Shown here in pieces: positions 8,408 to 18,592 of a stretch of 64,000 bases of DNA. The stretch lies in assembly GCF_024519455.1 (NCBI RefSeq), contig NZ_JALJRY010000020.1, positions 124,001 to 188,000 on the forward strand. Direction: 5' to 3'. Each line of letters opens with the position of its first letter. The first letter of the stretch is position 1. A model generated the notes under the pieces. It was given only the letters and a program-made list of their open reading frames with translations, made no database searches and was not told the DNA's origin. Made by a program: the position numbers and the translations under genes. Origin of the DNA: Streptomyces sp. STR69. GTDB taxonomy: Bacteria; Actinomycetota; Actinomycetes; Streptomycetales; Streptomycetaceae.

Positions 8408-11400
8408 TGGACCTCCGCCCCGCCCGCACCGTCTCCCCGGCATCGCTCGACCCGACCCCCGCACGGTCCGCCTCCCTCGCCGAGACCCTCCTCGCACAGG
8501 CCCGCCGCACCCCCGCCGCCCCTGCCGTCGAGGACGGCGACCGGGTCCTCGACTACACGGAACTCGAACGGGCCAGTGGCCTGGTGGCGGCGCGGCTGCA
8601 CGCGGCCGGAGTACGCCCCGGACACGCGGTCGCCGTACACCTGCCGCGCTCCTGGCAGTTGGTCTGCGTCATGCTCGGCATCCGCCGGGCCGGAGCCACC
8701 GTCGTCCCCCTCGACCGCCTCAGCCCGCCCGACCGGCAGCGCCACATCCTCGACGACTCGGGCGCCGTCGCCGTGGTTCATGGGGGCGGTCCCCAACTGC
8801 CCTCACGCCTCCCGGTGTTGGACATCGACCTGCTCCTGAGCGGCGACGGCACCGACCTGCCCGCCGTGTCCGCCGGACACCCCGGCGACACCGCCACGGG
8901 CTTCGTCTTCTACACCTCCGGCAGCACAGGACACCCCAAGGGCGTGGAGGTCACCGACGAGGGAGTGCTGCGACTTGCCCGGCCCGGCTATCTCGACCTG
9001 CGGCCCGGCGCCCGATTCGCCTCTCTGGCCAACCCCGCCTTCGACGCGCTCAGTTTCGAGGTGTGGGTGCCGCTGCTGACCGGTGGGGTCTGTGTCGTAC
9101 TCGACGACAGCCAGGTGCAGAGTGCGCCCGGACTCACGAGGGCGCTCGACGAGCGCCGCGTCGACACGCTGTTCATCACCACGGCACTCTTCAACGCGGT
9201 CGTCGAGCAGGTCCCCGACTGCTTTGCCACCGTAGGACAGGTCCTCGTCGGCGGCGAACAGCTCAACACCCGTATCGTCCGCCGCTGGTACGAGACCAAC
9301 CCGGAGGCCCGCACCGTCCTGCACAACGTGTACGGGCCGACCGAGGCGACGACCTTCGCCCTCTGCCACCCCATCCCGCGCGACTTCGTCGGCGACACGA
9401 TCCCCATCGGTACCCCGCTTCCCGGCACCGGCATCCTCCTGCGCACCGAGGACGACCGCACCGCCGAACCGGGGGAGGTGGCCGAACTCCTGCTCTCAGG
9501 ACCGGCGTTGGCGCGCGGCTACCGCAACCTCCCCGACCGGACCGCCCACAGCTTCGTACGACTCCCGAACGAGCGGGACGGGCAAGGGCGTTGGTACCGC
9601 ACCGGCGACCTCGTACGCCAGGACGGCGAGGGCCGGATCACCTACGTCGGCCGGGCCGACCGCCAGGTCAAGGTGCGCGGCTTCCGCATCGAACCGGGCG
9701 AGGTGGAACGGCAGATCCTGTCCCTGCCCACCGTCCGCCAGGCCTACGTCTGCACCCGCCGCGACGACGAGGACCGCAACGAACTGCTCGCCTTCCTCGT
9801 CCTGGGCGGCGAACTCTCCTACGACACCTACGACCGGCACCTCGCCGCGACCCTGCCCTCGTACATGCGCCCCCACCACACCCACCTCGTCGCCGAACTG
9901 CCGCGAAACGCCAACGGGAAGGTCGACCAGGAGGCCCTGCTGCGCGATGCCCAAACGCCGTGGCGCGGCACGCCCGACGACGACGAACCGTCCGTCAGCG
10001 CCGGACAACGGAGGGTGCTGGACATCGCCGAGGGCATCCTCGCCGTCAACGGCCTGCGTCCCGGGGACCGTTGGGCGGCCAGCGGCGGCGACTCGCTGAA
10101 GGCGCTGCGCTTCCGCTTCGAGATCCTCGACCGCTACGCCGTGGACCTCCCGCACGACCTGGTCCTGCGGGCCGACTTCGCCGCCCTCGCGGACGCCGTC
10201 GACGCCGCCGGCACGACCGTAGGGGAACACCCACCCGTACCCGGCCCCGCCGGCGAGACGACCGCGCCGGCCACCAGTGAGCAGGAACGGCTGTGGCTCC
10301 TGCGGCAGCGAGCGCCCGAAGACCGGTCCTACGACGTGCCGTTGGCGTTCCGGGTCCGGGGCCGCGTCGACACGGCGGCTCTGCATCGCGCGGTGCGCGC
10401 TCTGGTGGAACGGCATGTCGCCCTGCGTACCCGGCTGGTCCCCACCCCGGACGGGTTGCTCCAGCGGACCGGCGATCCCTACGACCCGTGGCAGCATCTC
10501 GAAGCCCGCCCCGGAGAGGAGTGGCAGGACACCGCCGACCGGTTCTTCGACCACCGCTTCGACCTCACCGAGGCTCGGATGCTGCGCGTGGCGTGGGTGC
10601 CACGGGCCGACGGCGGACTGCTTCTGCTGCATCTGCACCACGTCGCCGTGGACGGCTGGTCGCTCAACCTCCTCCTTCGCGACCTGACCGACGCCTGCAT
10701 CGCCGACGGCTCGACTCATACGCCCCTGGACTTCGCCCACTGGCAGCGCAGTTGGCACACGAGTCCCGCCTACGCGGACCGGCGCGCACGGCTGCGAACC
10801 CACTACGGCCGCGACGGCGAACCGTCACCCGCACAGCCGGTCCCCGACACGTCACGGGCCCGCCTGCTGCGCACCACGCTCGACGTCGTCCGCCGCAGTG
10901 CACTGGACCGGCGCGCCGCACAACTCGGCCTGACCCGCTTCCAGTTGCTGGTGTCCGCGTTCGCCACGAGCGTCTACGGCGTCACCGGGCAGGGCCGCCC
11001 GCTGATCGCCACGCCGGTCGCGAACCGGCCCCGGCCCGAATTCGCCGACACCGTCGGCATGTTCGCCAACACCGTGCTCCTCGACCTGCCCATGGAGCCG
11101 CACCACTCACTGGACGCCCAACTCTCGTCCCACGCCGACGCGGTGCGTGCCGTCCTGCGCGACCAGGAGGTCGCCCTCGCCGACGTCCTCGCGGACCGCG
11201 CCTTCGGCGAGCGAACCCCCTTGTTCGACTACCTGTTCGTGCTGGAGAACACCGACTTCTCCGCGCTGCGGCTCGACGGCTGCGACGTCCGGCCGGTGTG
11301 GCCCGAGCCGCTCGGCGCCAAATGCGCCCTCACGCTGTCGGTGGTGGAGCACGAGGGCGGCTTCGACTGCCTGTGGGAGTACCGCGATGACATCGGAGCC

Positions 11401-14400
11401 GAACGCGCCCGGGCCGCGGCCCGCCTCTTCCGTCAGGCCCTCGACCAGTTGACCGGCGACGCCCACACCACCCTGCACGAACTGGTCGCCGACTACCGCC
11501 GCACCCTGCCCGACCACGGCCAAGGACCCGCGCGGCCAACGGACTTCGCCACCGTTGCCGAGGGCTTCGCCCGGCAGGTGGCGCGCAGCCCGCACGAACC
11601 AGCCGTCGCCAGCGGCGAGTTGACCCTCACCTACGCCGAACTCGATGCGCAGGCAGCCGGGTTGGCTACCCTCCTCGCAGCCCGTCTCCCGGCCGATCCC
11701 GCCGCCCCGGCGGCCGTGGCGCTCCATCTCCGGCCCTCCGCCGAGCACATCGTGGCCCTCCTGGCGGCAGCCCGGCTCAACCTCACCGTCGTACCGCTCG
11801 ACCCTGCCTATCCGCCGTCCCTGCTGCGCCATGTGCTCGACCAGGCCGAGCCGTTGTGCGTGCTTGTGGCGCCGGAGGACGAGGACGCCCTCGCCGTGAT
11901 CGCGCCGGCGTCGTTGCCACGGCACACCCTGACCCTCGCGGACGTCCCCACTGCCGGGCCCGACACTCCAGGGCACCAAGGAGCGCGTCCGCTCTACACC
12001 CTGTTCACGTCCGGCTCCACCGGCACTCCCAAAGGCGTCCAGGTCTTCGACCGGACCCTGTGCAACCTGTTGACCTGGCAGCGCACCGACGGCGGCCTGC
12101 GCGGGCCCGCCGTCACCCAGCAGTTCTCCATGCTGTCCTTCGACGTCTCCTTCCAGGAGATCTTCACCACCCTGTGCTCCGGGGGGCTGCTGCGCCTGGT
12201 GGAACCCGCCTGGCGGCACGATGTCCCGTCCCTGCTGAGGGAGTTGGAGACCGGGGGAGCGGAGCGGATCTTCCTGCCGTACGTCGCCCTGCAACTGCTC
12301 GCCGAACACGGCGTGCGCACCGGGCGGTTCCCGTCCCGGCTGCGTGAAGTCGTCACCGCCGGGGAGCAGTTGGTGTGCACGGACGCGATCCGCCGCTGGT
12401 TCGCCGGACTGCCGGACGCCCGCCTGTTCAATCACTACGGCCCGACCGAGACCCATGTCGTCAGCGGTCTGTGCCTCGACGGTGATCCCGCCGCCTGGCC
12501 GCTGCGCCCCGCGATCGGACGGCCGGTGGCGAACGCCGTCCTGCGGGTCGTCGACGAGGGCGGCCACCCCGTCCCGCCGGGCGTCACCGGCGAGTTGCTG
12601 ATCGGCGGCCTCATGGCCCACCGCTGCTACCTCGGCGACGACACACCGCACCGCGACCGCTTCACCGACGACCCCGACCTCGGCACCCTCTACCGCACCG
12701 GCGACCTCGCGCGCTTCGACACGGACGGCCTGCTGCACTACGCGGGCCGCGACGACAGTCAGGTCAAACTCGGGGGACACCGGCTGGAGTTGGGGCAGGT
12801 GGAGGCCGCGCTGTTGCAGTATCCCGGCATCACCCACGCGGTCGCGGCCGTGGCGGACGGACTGCTGGTGGCCTGTCTGCAGTGCCGGGGCGGCGACCCC
12901 GACCCGAAGGACCTCGCCGACCATCTGGCCGGGCTGCTGCCGGGCTATGTGCGCGTGAGCAGGTTCCGCCGCCTCACGGAACTGCCGCGCACCCCGAGCG
13001 GCAAACTGGACCACCGGGCGGCGCTCACCGCCCAGGGGCGTGAACTGCGCCCGGCGGGCCTGACCGCCCAGGCGGCCCTGTCACCCCTCGAAGCACGGCT
13101 GGCCGCCCTGTTCGAGACGGTGACCGGCAAGGCGATCGGTGTCGAGCAGCGGTTCTTCGACGCCGGCGCCACCAGCCTGGACCTGATGCGCTTCCAGCTC
13201 CGCTGCGCGGGCGAGGACCAACTCGCCTTCGGTGTCCCGGAGTTGTTCGAGCACGTCAGCCTTCGCGCACTGGCCCGCCTCATCGAGGGACGCGAGTCCG
13301 AGAGCACGGATTCGATGACCCTTGGCACGCCACGACCCGTCGGCGAACCCATCGCCGTGATCGGGATGGCCGTCCGACTGCCGGGCGCCCCCGACCTGGC
13401 CGCCTTCTGGGACCTGGTCGTCTCCGGCCGCCGGAGCATCGAGCACTTCCCGACGGCGGACGGCCGGGTCGGCGCCCGCAGCCAGCTCGCCGGACCGCTC
13501 GCCTTCGACCCGGGCCGCTTCACCATCAGCCCGCACGAGGCCCGGCTGATGGACCCCCAGCAACGGCACCTCCTGATGAACTGCGTCGAGGCGCTCGCCC
13601 ACGCCGGCATCGCGGACCCGGCGGCCCACCGGGTCGGACTCCTCGCCGCCTGCGGCGAGAACACCTACTTCCAGCGCATGCTGCGCGAGGCCGACCCGGC
13701 CCAACTCCCCGACACCTTCCGGCTCGCGCTGCACCACGAGAAGGACTTCCTGGCCACCAAAGCCGCCTACCACCTCGGACTGACCGGGCCCGCCTTCACC
13801 GTGCAGTCAGCGTGCTCCAGCTCGCTCGTCGGCGTACACGTGGCCGCCGGGATGCTCCGGCAGGGCGACGCGGACGTGATGCTCGTCGGCGGTGTCCTCG
13901 TCGACATCGACCTGACCGACGGCTACACCTACCGGCCGCAGCACATCTTCTCGCCGGACGGCCACTGCCGGCCGTTCAGCGCGGACGCCGCCGGTACCGT
14001 CGGGGCGAGCGGCACCGCCGTCGTCGTGCTCAAACCGCTCGCCGCCGCCCGCCGGGACGGCGACACCGTCTACGCCGTCGTCTCCGGCTCGGGAATCAAC
14101 AACGACGGTTCGGACAAGCTCAGTTACAGCGCCCCCGCCCTGGCCGGGCAACGCGCCGCCATCCGAACCGCCCTGCACCGCAGCGGCCGTAGCGGCACCG
14201 ACCTCGGCTACGTGGAGGCGCACGGGACCGGTACCCGGCTCGGGGACCCGGTGGAGACGGCCGCGCTGCGGCAGGCCTACGGGCTCGCGGACGACGCACG
14301 CGTGGCACTGTCCTCCGTGAAGAGCCAGATCGGACACCTGGGCGCCGCCGCGGGCGTCGTCGGCCTGGTGCGGGCGGTGCTCGCCGTGCACCACGGGGTC

Positions 14401-17400
14401 GTTCCGCCGACGGCCGACTTCGGCCGGCTCAACCCCGAGATAGAGGACGGGCCGTTCCGGATACCGGTCACCGCCGAAGCCTGGCCGTCCGACACTCCGA
14501 GAGTGGCCGCCGTCAGCAGCTTCGGCATCGGCGGGACCAACGCCCATCTGCTCCTGGAACAAAGAGAGTTGTCGGATCCCGGTCCCGTTCCGGCCGACAC
14601 GGTGATGTGCCTGCCGCTGTCCGGCAGTTCCGCGACCGCCGTGCGCGAGGACGGACGGCGTGTCGCCGCCTACCTGAGGGCACACCCCGACAGCTACCCG
14701 CAGGTGCTGCGCCACCTCCAGGCCGGACGGCCCGCGCTCGCGCACCGGGTGGCGGCCGTCTGCCCGGACGTCAACTCCGCCGTCGCGTGGCTCGACACGC
14801 TCGGTGAGGTCGGCGAGCCGCTCGCGCAGACCGCGCTCAGGACACCGGACCGGGACCCCCACGCCCTCGCCGAGGCATGGACGGCCGGACACACCCTCGT
14901 ATGGCCAGAGGGCCCCGCACCCGCACCCTGGGACTTCCCGCCGCCCGCCTTCGACACGGCGGAGTACGACTTTCGGCGCGCGCCCGGAAACGACGACTCC
15001 GAGTCCGCGACCAGCGCGCCCGATTCCGGGTGGTCGGCCGCCCCGCGGCGGCTGCCCGCCGACCAGTGGCTGCACCAGCCGCTGTGGACACGACTGCGCC
15101 GCGCCCGCACCGGCGCCCACCAGCCACGGCGCACCGCCGTCGTGGTCACCGCACCGGACGCGGACGGCACAGCGTGGCGGTTCCTGGAACGGCACTACGC
15201 CCGAGTGGTGACCGTGCGCGCCGGGCAGGGACTCACCCGGCTCGACGAGGACCGCTACGAGGCCGACCCCGCCGATACCGAACAACTCGCCGTTGTGCTC
15301 GCGGAGATCACCGGGCACACCGGCCCCGGCGTCGACTGGCTGCACACCCTTCCCCTGACCCTCGACGGCAGCCTCGACGACCACGCGCTGGACGCGGCCC
15401 AGTGGGCCTGCCTCGACACCGTCGCGGCGCTCGCCCGCGCCCTCGCCCAAGTCCCCGACGCCGAACGGCCCCGCGTCTGGCTGCTGTCCCACGGGGCGCA
15501 GCCGGTCACCGGCTCCGTCCGCACCCCCGAGGCGGGCCTGCTCGCCGCCGCCCTCGAAGTCCCCCGGCAGGAACTGGGCGTGACCCTGCGCTGGATCGAC
15601 CTGCCCGGACCGCGCCCGGCCGAGTGGGCGGCCCAACTGCCGGACCTGCTCCTGGACGACACGATCACCGAACCGTCGACCGGCCTGCGCGACGGCTTCT
15701 GGTGGCAGCGCACTCTTCAGCCCGTACGCGCACCCGAATCTCCAACTGCCGCCGTCCGTACGGCCGCTCCCGGCACCCACCTGGTGCTCGGCGGCACCGG
15801 CGGCATCGGCACCACCCTGGCCGCCCGCCTCCTCGAACACCCCGGCAACCGCGTGGTCCTCGTCGCCCGGGGGACCGGGACACCGCCCGCGCTACGCGCA
15901 CACCGGGACCGCGTCACGATGGTCCGGGCCGACCTCGCCACCGACGACCTGGACACGGTCGTGGACCTGCTGGCCCCGCACCTCGACGGCCTCGCCGGGA
16001 TCGTCCACGCCGCGGGCACCGCCGCCGGCGGGCTCCTCGTCCGACGCGACCCGGCCACCGCCCGCCGGGCCACGGCCGCCAAACTGCGCGGTGCCCTGCT
16101 CGTCGAGCGGATCATCGCCGAGCACGACCCCGACTACGCGGCCTACTGCTCCTCAATGGCCGCCCGGTTCGGGGGAGTTGGACAGTTCGACTACGCGGCG
16201 GCCAACGCCTGCCTGGACGCCTACGCCCACCACGCGCCGCCCGGCGCCGACGACGCGACCGTCCGTATGACCATCGGCTGGGACGCCTGGCGTGACGTAG
16301 GCATGGCACAGCACGCCCTGACCACCGACGCCCGCCACCAGGAACACCTGAGGACGGCGCTCACCCCCGAGGACGGCGCGGCTGTCTTCGAGCGGGCCCT
16401 GCACCTGCAACTGCCGCACCTGATGGTCAACACCACGCCCCTGGCGGAGGCTCACTACTTCTACGAGCACGCCCCCGTCGCCGACTCCGGGCCGGTGCCC
16501 GCCACGCACCCCGCCCCCGGCGACCCCGCCGCCGACCTCACCGAGATCCTGTGCGACCTCCTCGGCGTGGACACCGTCGACCCCGAGGAGGCGCTGTACG
16601 ACCTGGGCGCCGACTCGCTCACCCTGCTGGAACTCATCGACGAGGTGAAGCGCCGCCATGGCACCGACATCGATCTGTCCCGGCTCAGCCACCGGGTGAG
16701 TCTCGCCGAGATCCTCGGTCACCTCGACACCGGCACCCGCGCATCCGCCGCGGTGGCCGTCGAGGTGTGGCAACGAGGGCCCGGCCCGGACGTGTTGTGC
16801 CTGGTCCATCCGGTCGGCGGCGACATCCAGGCCTACAGACCGCTGGTGGCGGCCCTCCCCGCCGAGTCGACCGTGTGCCTGATCGCCGACCCGAAACTGC
16901 GCGACCCGGGACTGCCCGCCCGGTCGATCACCGACCGGGCCGCGCACTACCTGGAGGCTGTGCGGGCCGCTTTCCCGGACCCCAACTGCCGTCTGAGCCT
17001 CGCGGGTTGGTCGTTCGGCGCCTGGACCGCCCTGTCCATGGCGGCACTCGCCGAGGCCGACGGCCGGCCCGTCGACGCCGTCCACCTCCTCGACCCACCG
17101 CCACCCGGCGCCGGCCAACGCCTCGCCGCCTACGACGAACAGCAGGTGGACGCCGTGTTCACCCGCGAGCTCGGCGGCAACGCCGGCGGACCGCTGTCGG
17201 AGTCCGGCCGCGCCTACGCCGAACGCCTCGCACAGTGCTGCCGAACCAACCTCGCGGCCATGGCCGGACACCGGCTGCCACGACTGCACCGGACCCCCGC
17301 CGAGGTGTGGATCGCCGAACGCCCCGTAGCGGAAGGGCTGTTGACCCCGGAACCGACCGCGCCCGGCGCATGGGACGCCCATCTGCTCAGCCCCTACCGC

Positions 17401-17523
17401 CTCCACCACCTCGACGCCACCCACTACGAACTCGTCGCGGAACCCCATGTACAGGCGATCGCCGCCGCACTCGCGACAGCGCCTTCAGAGGGCGCTCTGC
17501 TCCGCTCCGCCGGACGATCCTGA
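8407..17523 (+). CDS. Hybrid NRPS-PKS, A-T-C-A-T-KS-KR-ACP-TE (no AT)
   Basis: 3038-residue assembly line. A1 (about 30-515; TSGSTG at 170, Lys505), T1 (Ser563 in GGDSL), C (HHVAVDG, His744/745), A2 (TSGSTG at 1201, Lys1533), T2 (Ser1590 in GATSL), KS (about 1645-2055; Cys1803 in ACSSS, His1939 in HGTGT, His1977 in GHL: a complete triad), a ~230-residue linker, a pseudo-KR half plus KR (GGTGGIG near 2462, Ser2583, Tyr2596), ACP (Ser2737 in GADSL) and TE (Ser2869 in GWSFGAW). No acyltransferase motif (GHSxG) occurs between KS and KR; only linker-like sequence ending in a post-AT-type PPPAFDTAEYDF motif remains, so malonyl must be supplied in trans. A2 pocket D-V-Q-F-V-A-H-V-V-K is proline-like. 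A1 pocket D-A-F-F-L-G-V-T-F-K suggests an aliphatic residue. Predicted product: aminoacyl-proline extended by one ketoreduced C2 unit. No C domain precedes A1, so chains start with a free amino acid. Confidence 0.95.
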   Translation: MDLRPARTVSPASLDPTPARSASLAETLLAQARRTPAAPAVEDGDRVLDYTELERASGLVAARLHAAGVRPGHAVAVHLPRSWQLVCVMLGIRRAGATVVPLDRLSPPDRQRHILDDSGAVAVVHGGGPQLPSRLPVLDIDLLLSGDGTDLPAVSAGHPGDTATGFVFYTSGSTGHPKGVEVTDEGVLRLARPGYLDLRPGARFASLANPAFDALSFEVWVPLLTGGVCVVLDDSQVQSAPGLTRALDERRVDTLFITTALFNAVVEQVPDCFATVGQVLVGGEQLNTRIVRRWYETNPEARTVLHNVYGPTEATTFALCHPIPRDFVGDTIPIGTPLPGTGILLRTEDDRTAEPGEVAELLLSGPALARGYRNLPDRTAHSFVRLPNERDGQGRWYRTGDLVRQDGEGRITYVGRADRQVKVRGFRIEPGEVERQILSLPTVRQAYVCTRRDDEDRNELLAFLVLGGELSYDTYDRHLAATLPSYMRPHHTHLVAELPRNANGKVDQEALLRDAQTPWRGTPDDDEPSVSAGQRRVLDIAEGILAVNGLRPGDRWAASGGDSLKALRFRFEILDRYAVDLPHDLVLRADFAALADAVDAAGTTVGEHPPVPGPAGETTAPATSEQERLWLLRQRAPEDRSYDVPLAFRVRGRVDTAALHRAVRALVERHVALRTRLVPTPDGLLQRTGDPYDPWQHLEARPGEEWQDTADRFFDHRFDLTEARMLRVAWVPRADGGLLLLHLHHVAVDGWSLNLLLRDLTDACIADGSTHTPLDFAHWQRSWHTSPAYADRRARLRTHYGRDGEPSPAQPVPDTSRARLLRTTLDVVRRSALDRRAAQLGLTRFQLLVSAFATSVYGVTGQGRPLIATPVANRPRPEFADTVGMFANTVLLDLPMEPHHSLDAQLSSHADAVRAVLRDQEVALADVLADRAFGERTPLFDYLFVLENTDFSALRLDGCDVRPVWPEPLGAKCALTLSVVEHEGGFDCLWEYRDDIGAERARAAARLFRQALDQLTGDAHTTLHELVADYRRTLPDHGQGPARPTDFATVAEGFARQVARSPHEPAVASGELTLTYAELDAQAAGLATLLAARLPADPAAPAAVALHLRPSAEHIVALLAAARLNLTVVPLDPAYPPSLLRHVLDQAEPLCVLVAPEDEDALAVIAPASLPRHTLTLADVPTAGPDTPGHQGARPLYTLFTSGSTGTPKGVQVFDRTLCNLLTWQRTDGGLRGPAVTQQFSMLSFDVSFQEIFTTLCSGGLLRLVEPAWRHDVPSLLRELETGGAERIFLPYVALQLLAEHGVRTGRFPSRLREVVTAGEQLVCTDAIRRWFAGLPDARLFNHYGPTETHVVSGLCLDGDPAAWPLRPAIGRPVANAVLRVVDEGGHPVPPGVTGELLIGGLMAHRCYLGDDTPHRDRFTDDPDLGTLYRTGDLARFDTDGLLHYAGRDDSQVKLGGHRLELGQVEAALLQYPGITHAVAAVADGLLVACLQCRGGDPDPKDLADHLAGLLPGYVRVSRFRRLTELPRTPSGKLDHRAALTAQGRELRPAGLTAQAALSPLEARLAALFETVTGKAIGVEQRFFDAGATSLDLMRFQLRCAGEDQLAFGVPELFEHVSLRALARLIEGRESESTDSMTLGTPRPVGEPIAVIGMAVRLPGAPDLAAFWDLVVSGRRSIEHFPTADGRVGARSQLAGPLAFDPGRFTISPHEARLMDPQQRHLLMNCVEALAHAGIADPAAHRVGLLAACGENTYFQRMLREADPAQLPDTFRLALHHEKDFLATKAAYHLGLTGPAFTVQSACSSSLVGVHVAAGMLRQGDADVMLVGGVLVDIDLTDGYTYRPQHIFSPDGHCRPFSADAAGTVGASGTAVVVLKPLAAARRDGDTVYAVVSGSGINNDGSDKLSYSAPALAGQRAAIRTALHRSGRSGTDLGYVEAHGTGTRLGDPVETAALRQAYGLADDARVALSSVKSQIGHLGAAAGVVGLVRAVLAVHHGVVPPTADFGRLNPEIEDGPFRIPVTAEAWPSDTPRVAAVSSFGIGGTNAHLLLEQRELSDPGPVPADTVMCLPLSGSSATAVREDGRRVAAYLRAHPDSYPQVLRHLQAGRPALAHRVAAVCPDVNSAVAWLDTLGEVGEPLAQTALRTPDRDPHALAEAWTAGHTLVWPEGPAPAPWDFPPPAFDTAEYDFRRAPGNDDSESATSAPDSGWSAAPRRLPADQWLHQPLWTRLRRARTGAHQPRRTAVVVTAPDADGTAWRFLERHYARVVTVRAGQGLTRLDEDRYEADPADTEQLAVVLAEITGHTGPGVDWLHTLPLTLDGSLDDHALDAAQWACLDTVAALARALAQVPDAERPRVWLLSHGAQPVTGSVRTPEAGLLAAALEVPRQELGVTLRWIDLPGPRPAEWAAQLPDLLLDDTITEPSTGLRDGFWWQRTLQPVRAPESPTAAVRTAAPGTHLVLGGTGGIGTTLAARLLEHPGNRVVLVARGTGTPPALRAHRDRVTMVRADLATDDLDTVVDLLAPHLDGLAGIVHAAGTAAGGLLVRRDPATARRATAAKLRGALLVERIIAEHDPDYAAYCSSMAARFGGVGQFDYAAANACLDAYAHHAPPGADDATVRMTIGWDAWRDVGMAQHALTTDARHQEHLRTALTPEDGAAVFERALHLQLPHLMVNTTPLAEAHYFYEHAPVADSGPVPATHPAPGDPAADLTEILCDLLGVDTVDPEEALYDLGADSLTLLELIDEVKRRHGTDIDLSRLSHRVSLAEILGHLDTGTRASAAVAVEVWQRGPGPDVLCLVHPVGGDIQAYRPLVAALPAESTVCLIADPKLRDPGLPARSITDRAAHYLEAVRAAFPDPNCRLSLAGWSFGAWTALSMAALAEADGRPVDAVHLLDPPPPGAGQRLAAYDEQQVDAVFTRELGGNAGGPLSESGRAYAERLAQCCRTNLAAMAGHRLPRLHRTPAEVWIAERPVAEGLLTPEPTAPGAWDAHLLSPYRLHHLDATHYELVAEPHVQAIAAALATAPSEGALLRSAGRS

Positions 17524-17533
17524 GGAGGCCACC

Positions 17534-18592
17534 GTGCAGCACCCCTACACCCGCCTGCCCGAGCGGTCCTTCTGGCGCACCGCGGTCGCCGAACCCGACC
17601 CGCTCGACATCACCGACCTGTGGACCCCGAAGTTCACCATCGGCCAGGACGACCCCGTCGTCACCGCCGGATCCTGCTTCGCCGCCCACATCGGACGGGC
17701 CCTCCTGGAGGAGGGCATGCACTGGTACGACGCCGAACCACCACCGCCTGGCCTCACCCGAGCCGAGCAGTCGGCACGCGGCTACCGCCGCTTCTCCTTC
17801 CGGACCGGGAACGTCTACACCGCCGCCGCACTGCGCCAGTGGATCGCCTGGGCGCTCGACGAGGGGAAGCCGCCCGAGGAGGTCTGGGCGGAGGACGGCG
17901 CCTTCCACGACCCCTACCGGCCAAGCGTCGAACCGGACGGCTTCGCCTCGCCCACCGACCTGCTGCGCTCCCGCGACACCACCCTCGCCGCCGTCCGCAC
18001 CGCGCTCGCCAAGGCCGACGTCCTCGTCTTCACCCTCGGCCTGACCGAGGCCTGGCACGACACCCGCACCGGCACGGTCCTGCCGATGTGCCCCGGAACC
18101 GTACGCGGCACCTTCGACCCCGCCCGGCACGTCCTGCGCAACCACACGGTGGCCCAGGTGCACGACGACCTGACGGCCCTGCTCGCCCTGGCCCGCACCG
18201 TCAACTCCCGGCTGCGGATGGTCCTCACCGTCTCCCCGGTCCCCTTGACGGCCACCGCCACCGGCCGCCACGCCCTCGTCGCCACCACCCACTCCAAGTC
18301 CGTCCTGCGCGCGGCGGCCGGCCAACTCGCCGACGAGAGCGACGACATCGACTACTTCCCGTCGTACGAGATCGTCACCGGCCACCCCTACCGGGCGGCC
18401 TTCTACGAACCCAACCTCCGCACGGTCAGCCCCGACGGGGTGGCCTTCGTGATGCGGCACTTCTTCGAGGCCGTCCAGGGCCGGACCACCACGCCCATCA
18501 CCCCCACCCCCGTCGACGGCGGAGAGGACAACCGGTGTGACGACGCAGTGCTCGACTACTACAACCCCCGCCCGCTTCCTGCTGCTCGGTGA
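17534..18592 (+). CDS. GSCFA-family protein
   Basis: 352-residue protein carrying the family-defining TAGSCFAAHIG near the N-terminus (Gly46-Ser47-Cys48-Phe49-Ala50). It also has LVFTLGLTEAW about residue 170, VLTVSPVPLTAT about 235 and a C-terminal YNPRPLP. GSCFA domains belong to the SGNH-hydrolase-like fold and are mostly uncharacterised; deacylation or acyl transfer to a hydroxyl is plausible but unproven. GTG at 17534 follows GAGGAGG and lies 10 bases after the NRPS-PKS stop; the 3' end overlaps the next gene by 56 bases. The tight coupling to the assembly line argues for a tailoring or release role in the same pathway. Confidence 0.85.
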   Translation: MQHPYTRLPERSFWRTAVAEPDPLDITDLWTPKFTIGQDDPVVTAGSCFAAHIGRALLEEGMHWYDAEPPPPGLTRAEQSARGYRRFSFRTGNVYTAAALRQWIAWALDEGKPPEEVWAEDGAFHDPYRPSVEPDGFASPTDLLRSRDTTLAAVRTALAKADVLVFTLGLTEAWHDTRTGTVLPMCPGTVRGTFDPARHVLRNHTVAQVHDDLTALLALARTVNSRLRMVLTVSPVPLTATATGRHALVATTHSKSVLRAAAGQLADESDDIDYFPSYEIVTGHPYRAAFYEPNLRTVSPDGVAFVMRHFFEAVQGRTTTPITPTPVDGGEDNRCDDAVLDYYNPRPLPAAR

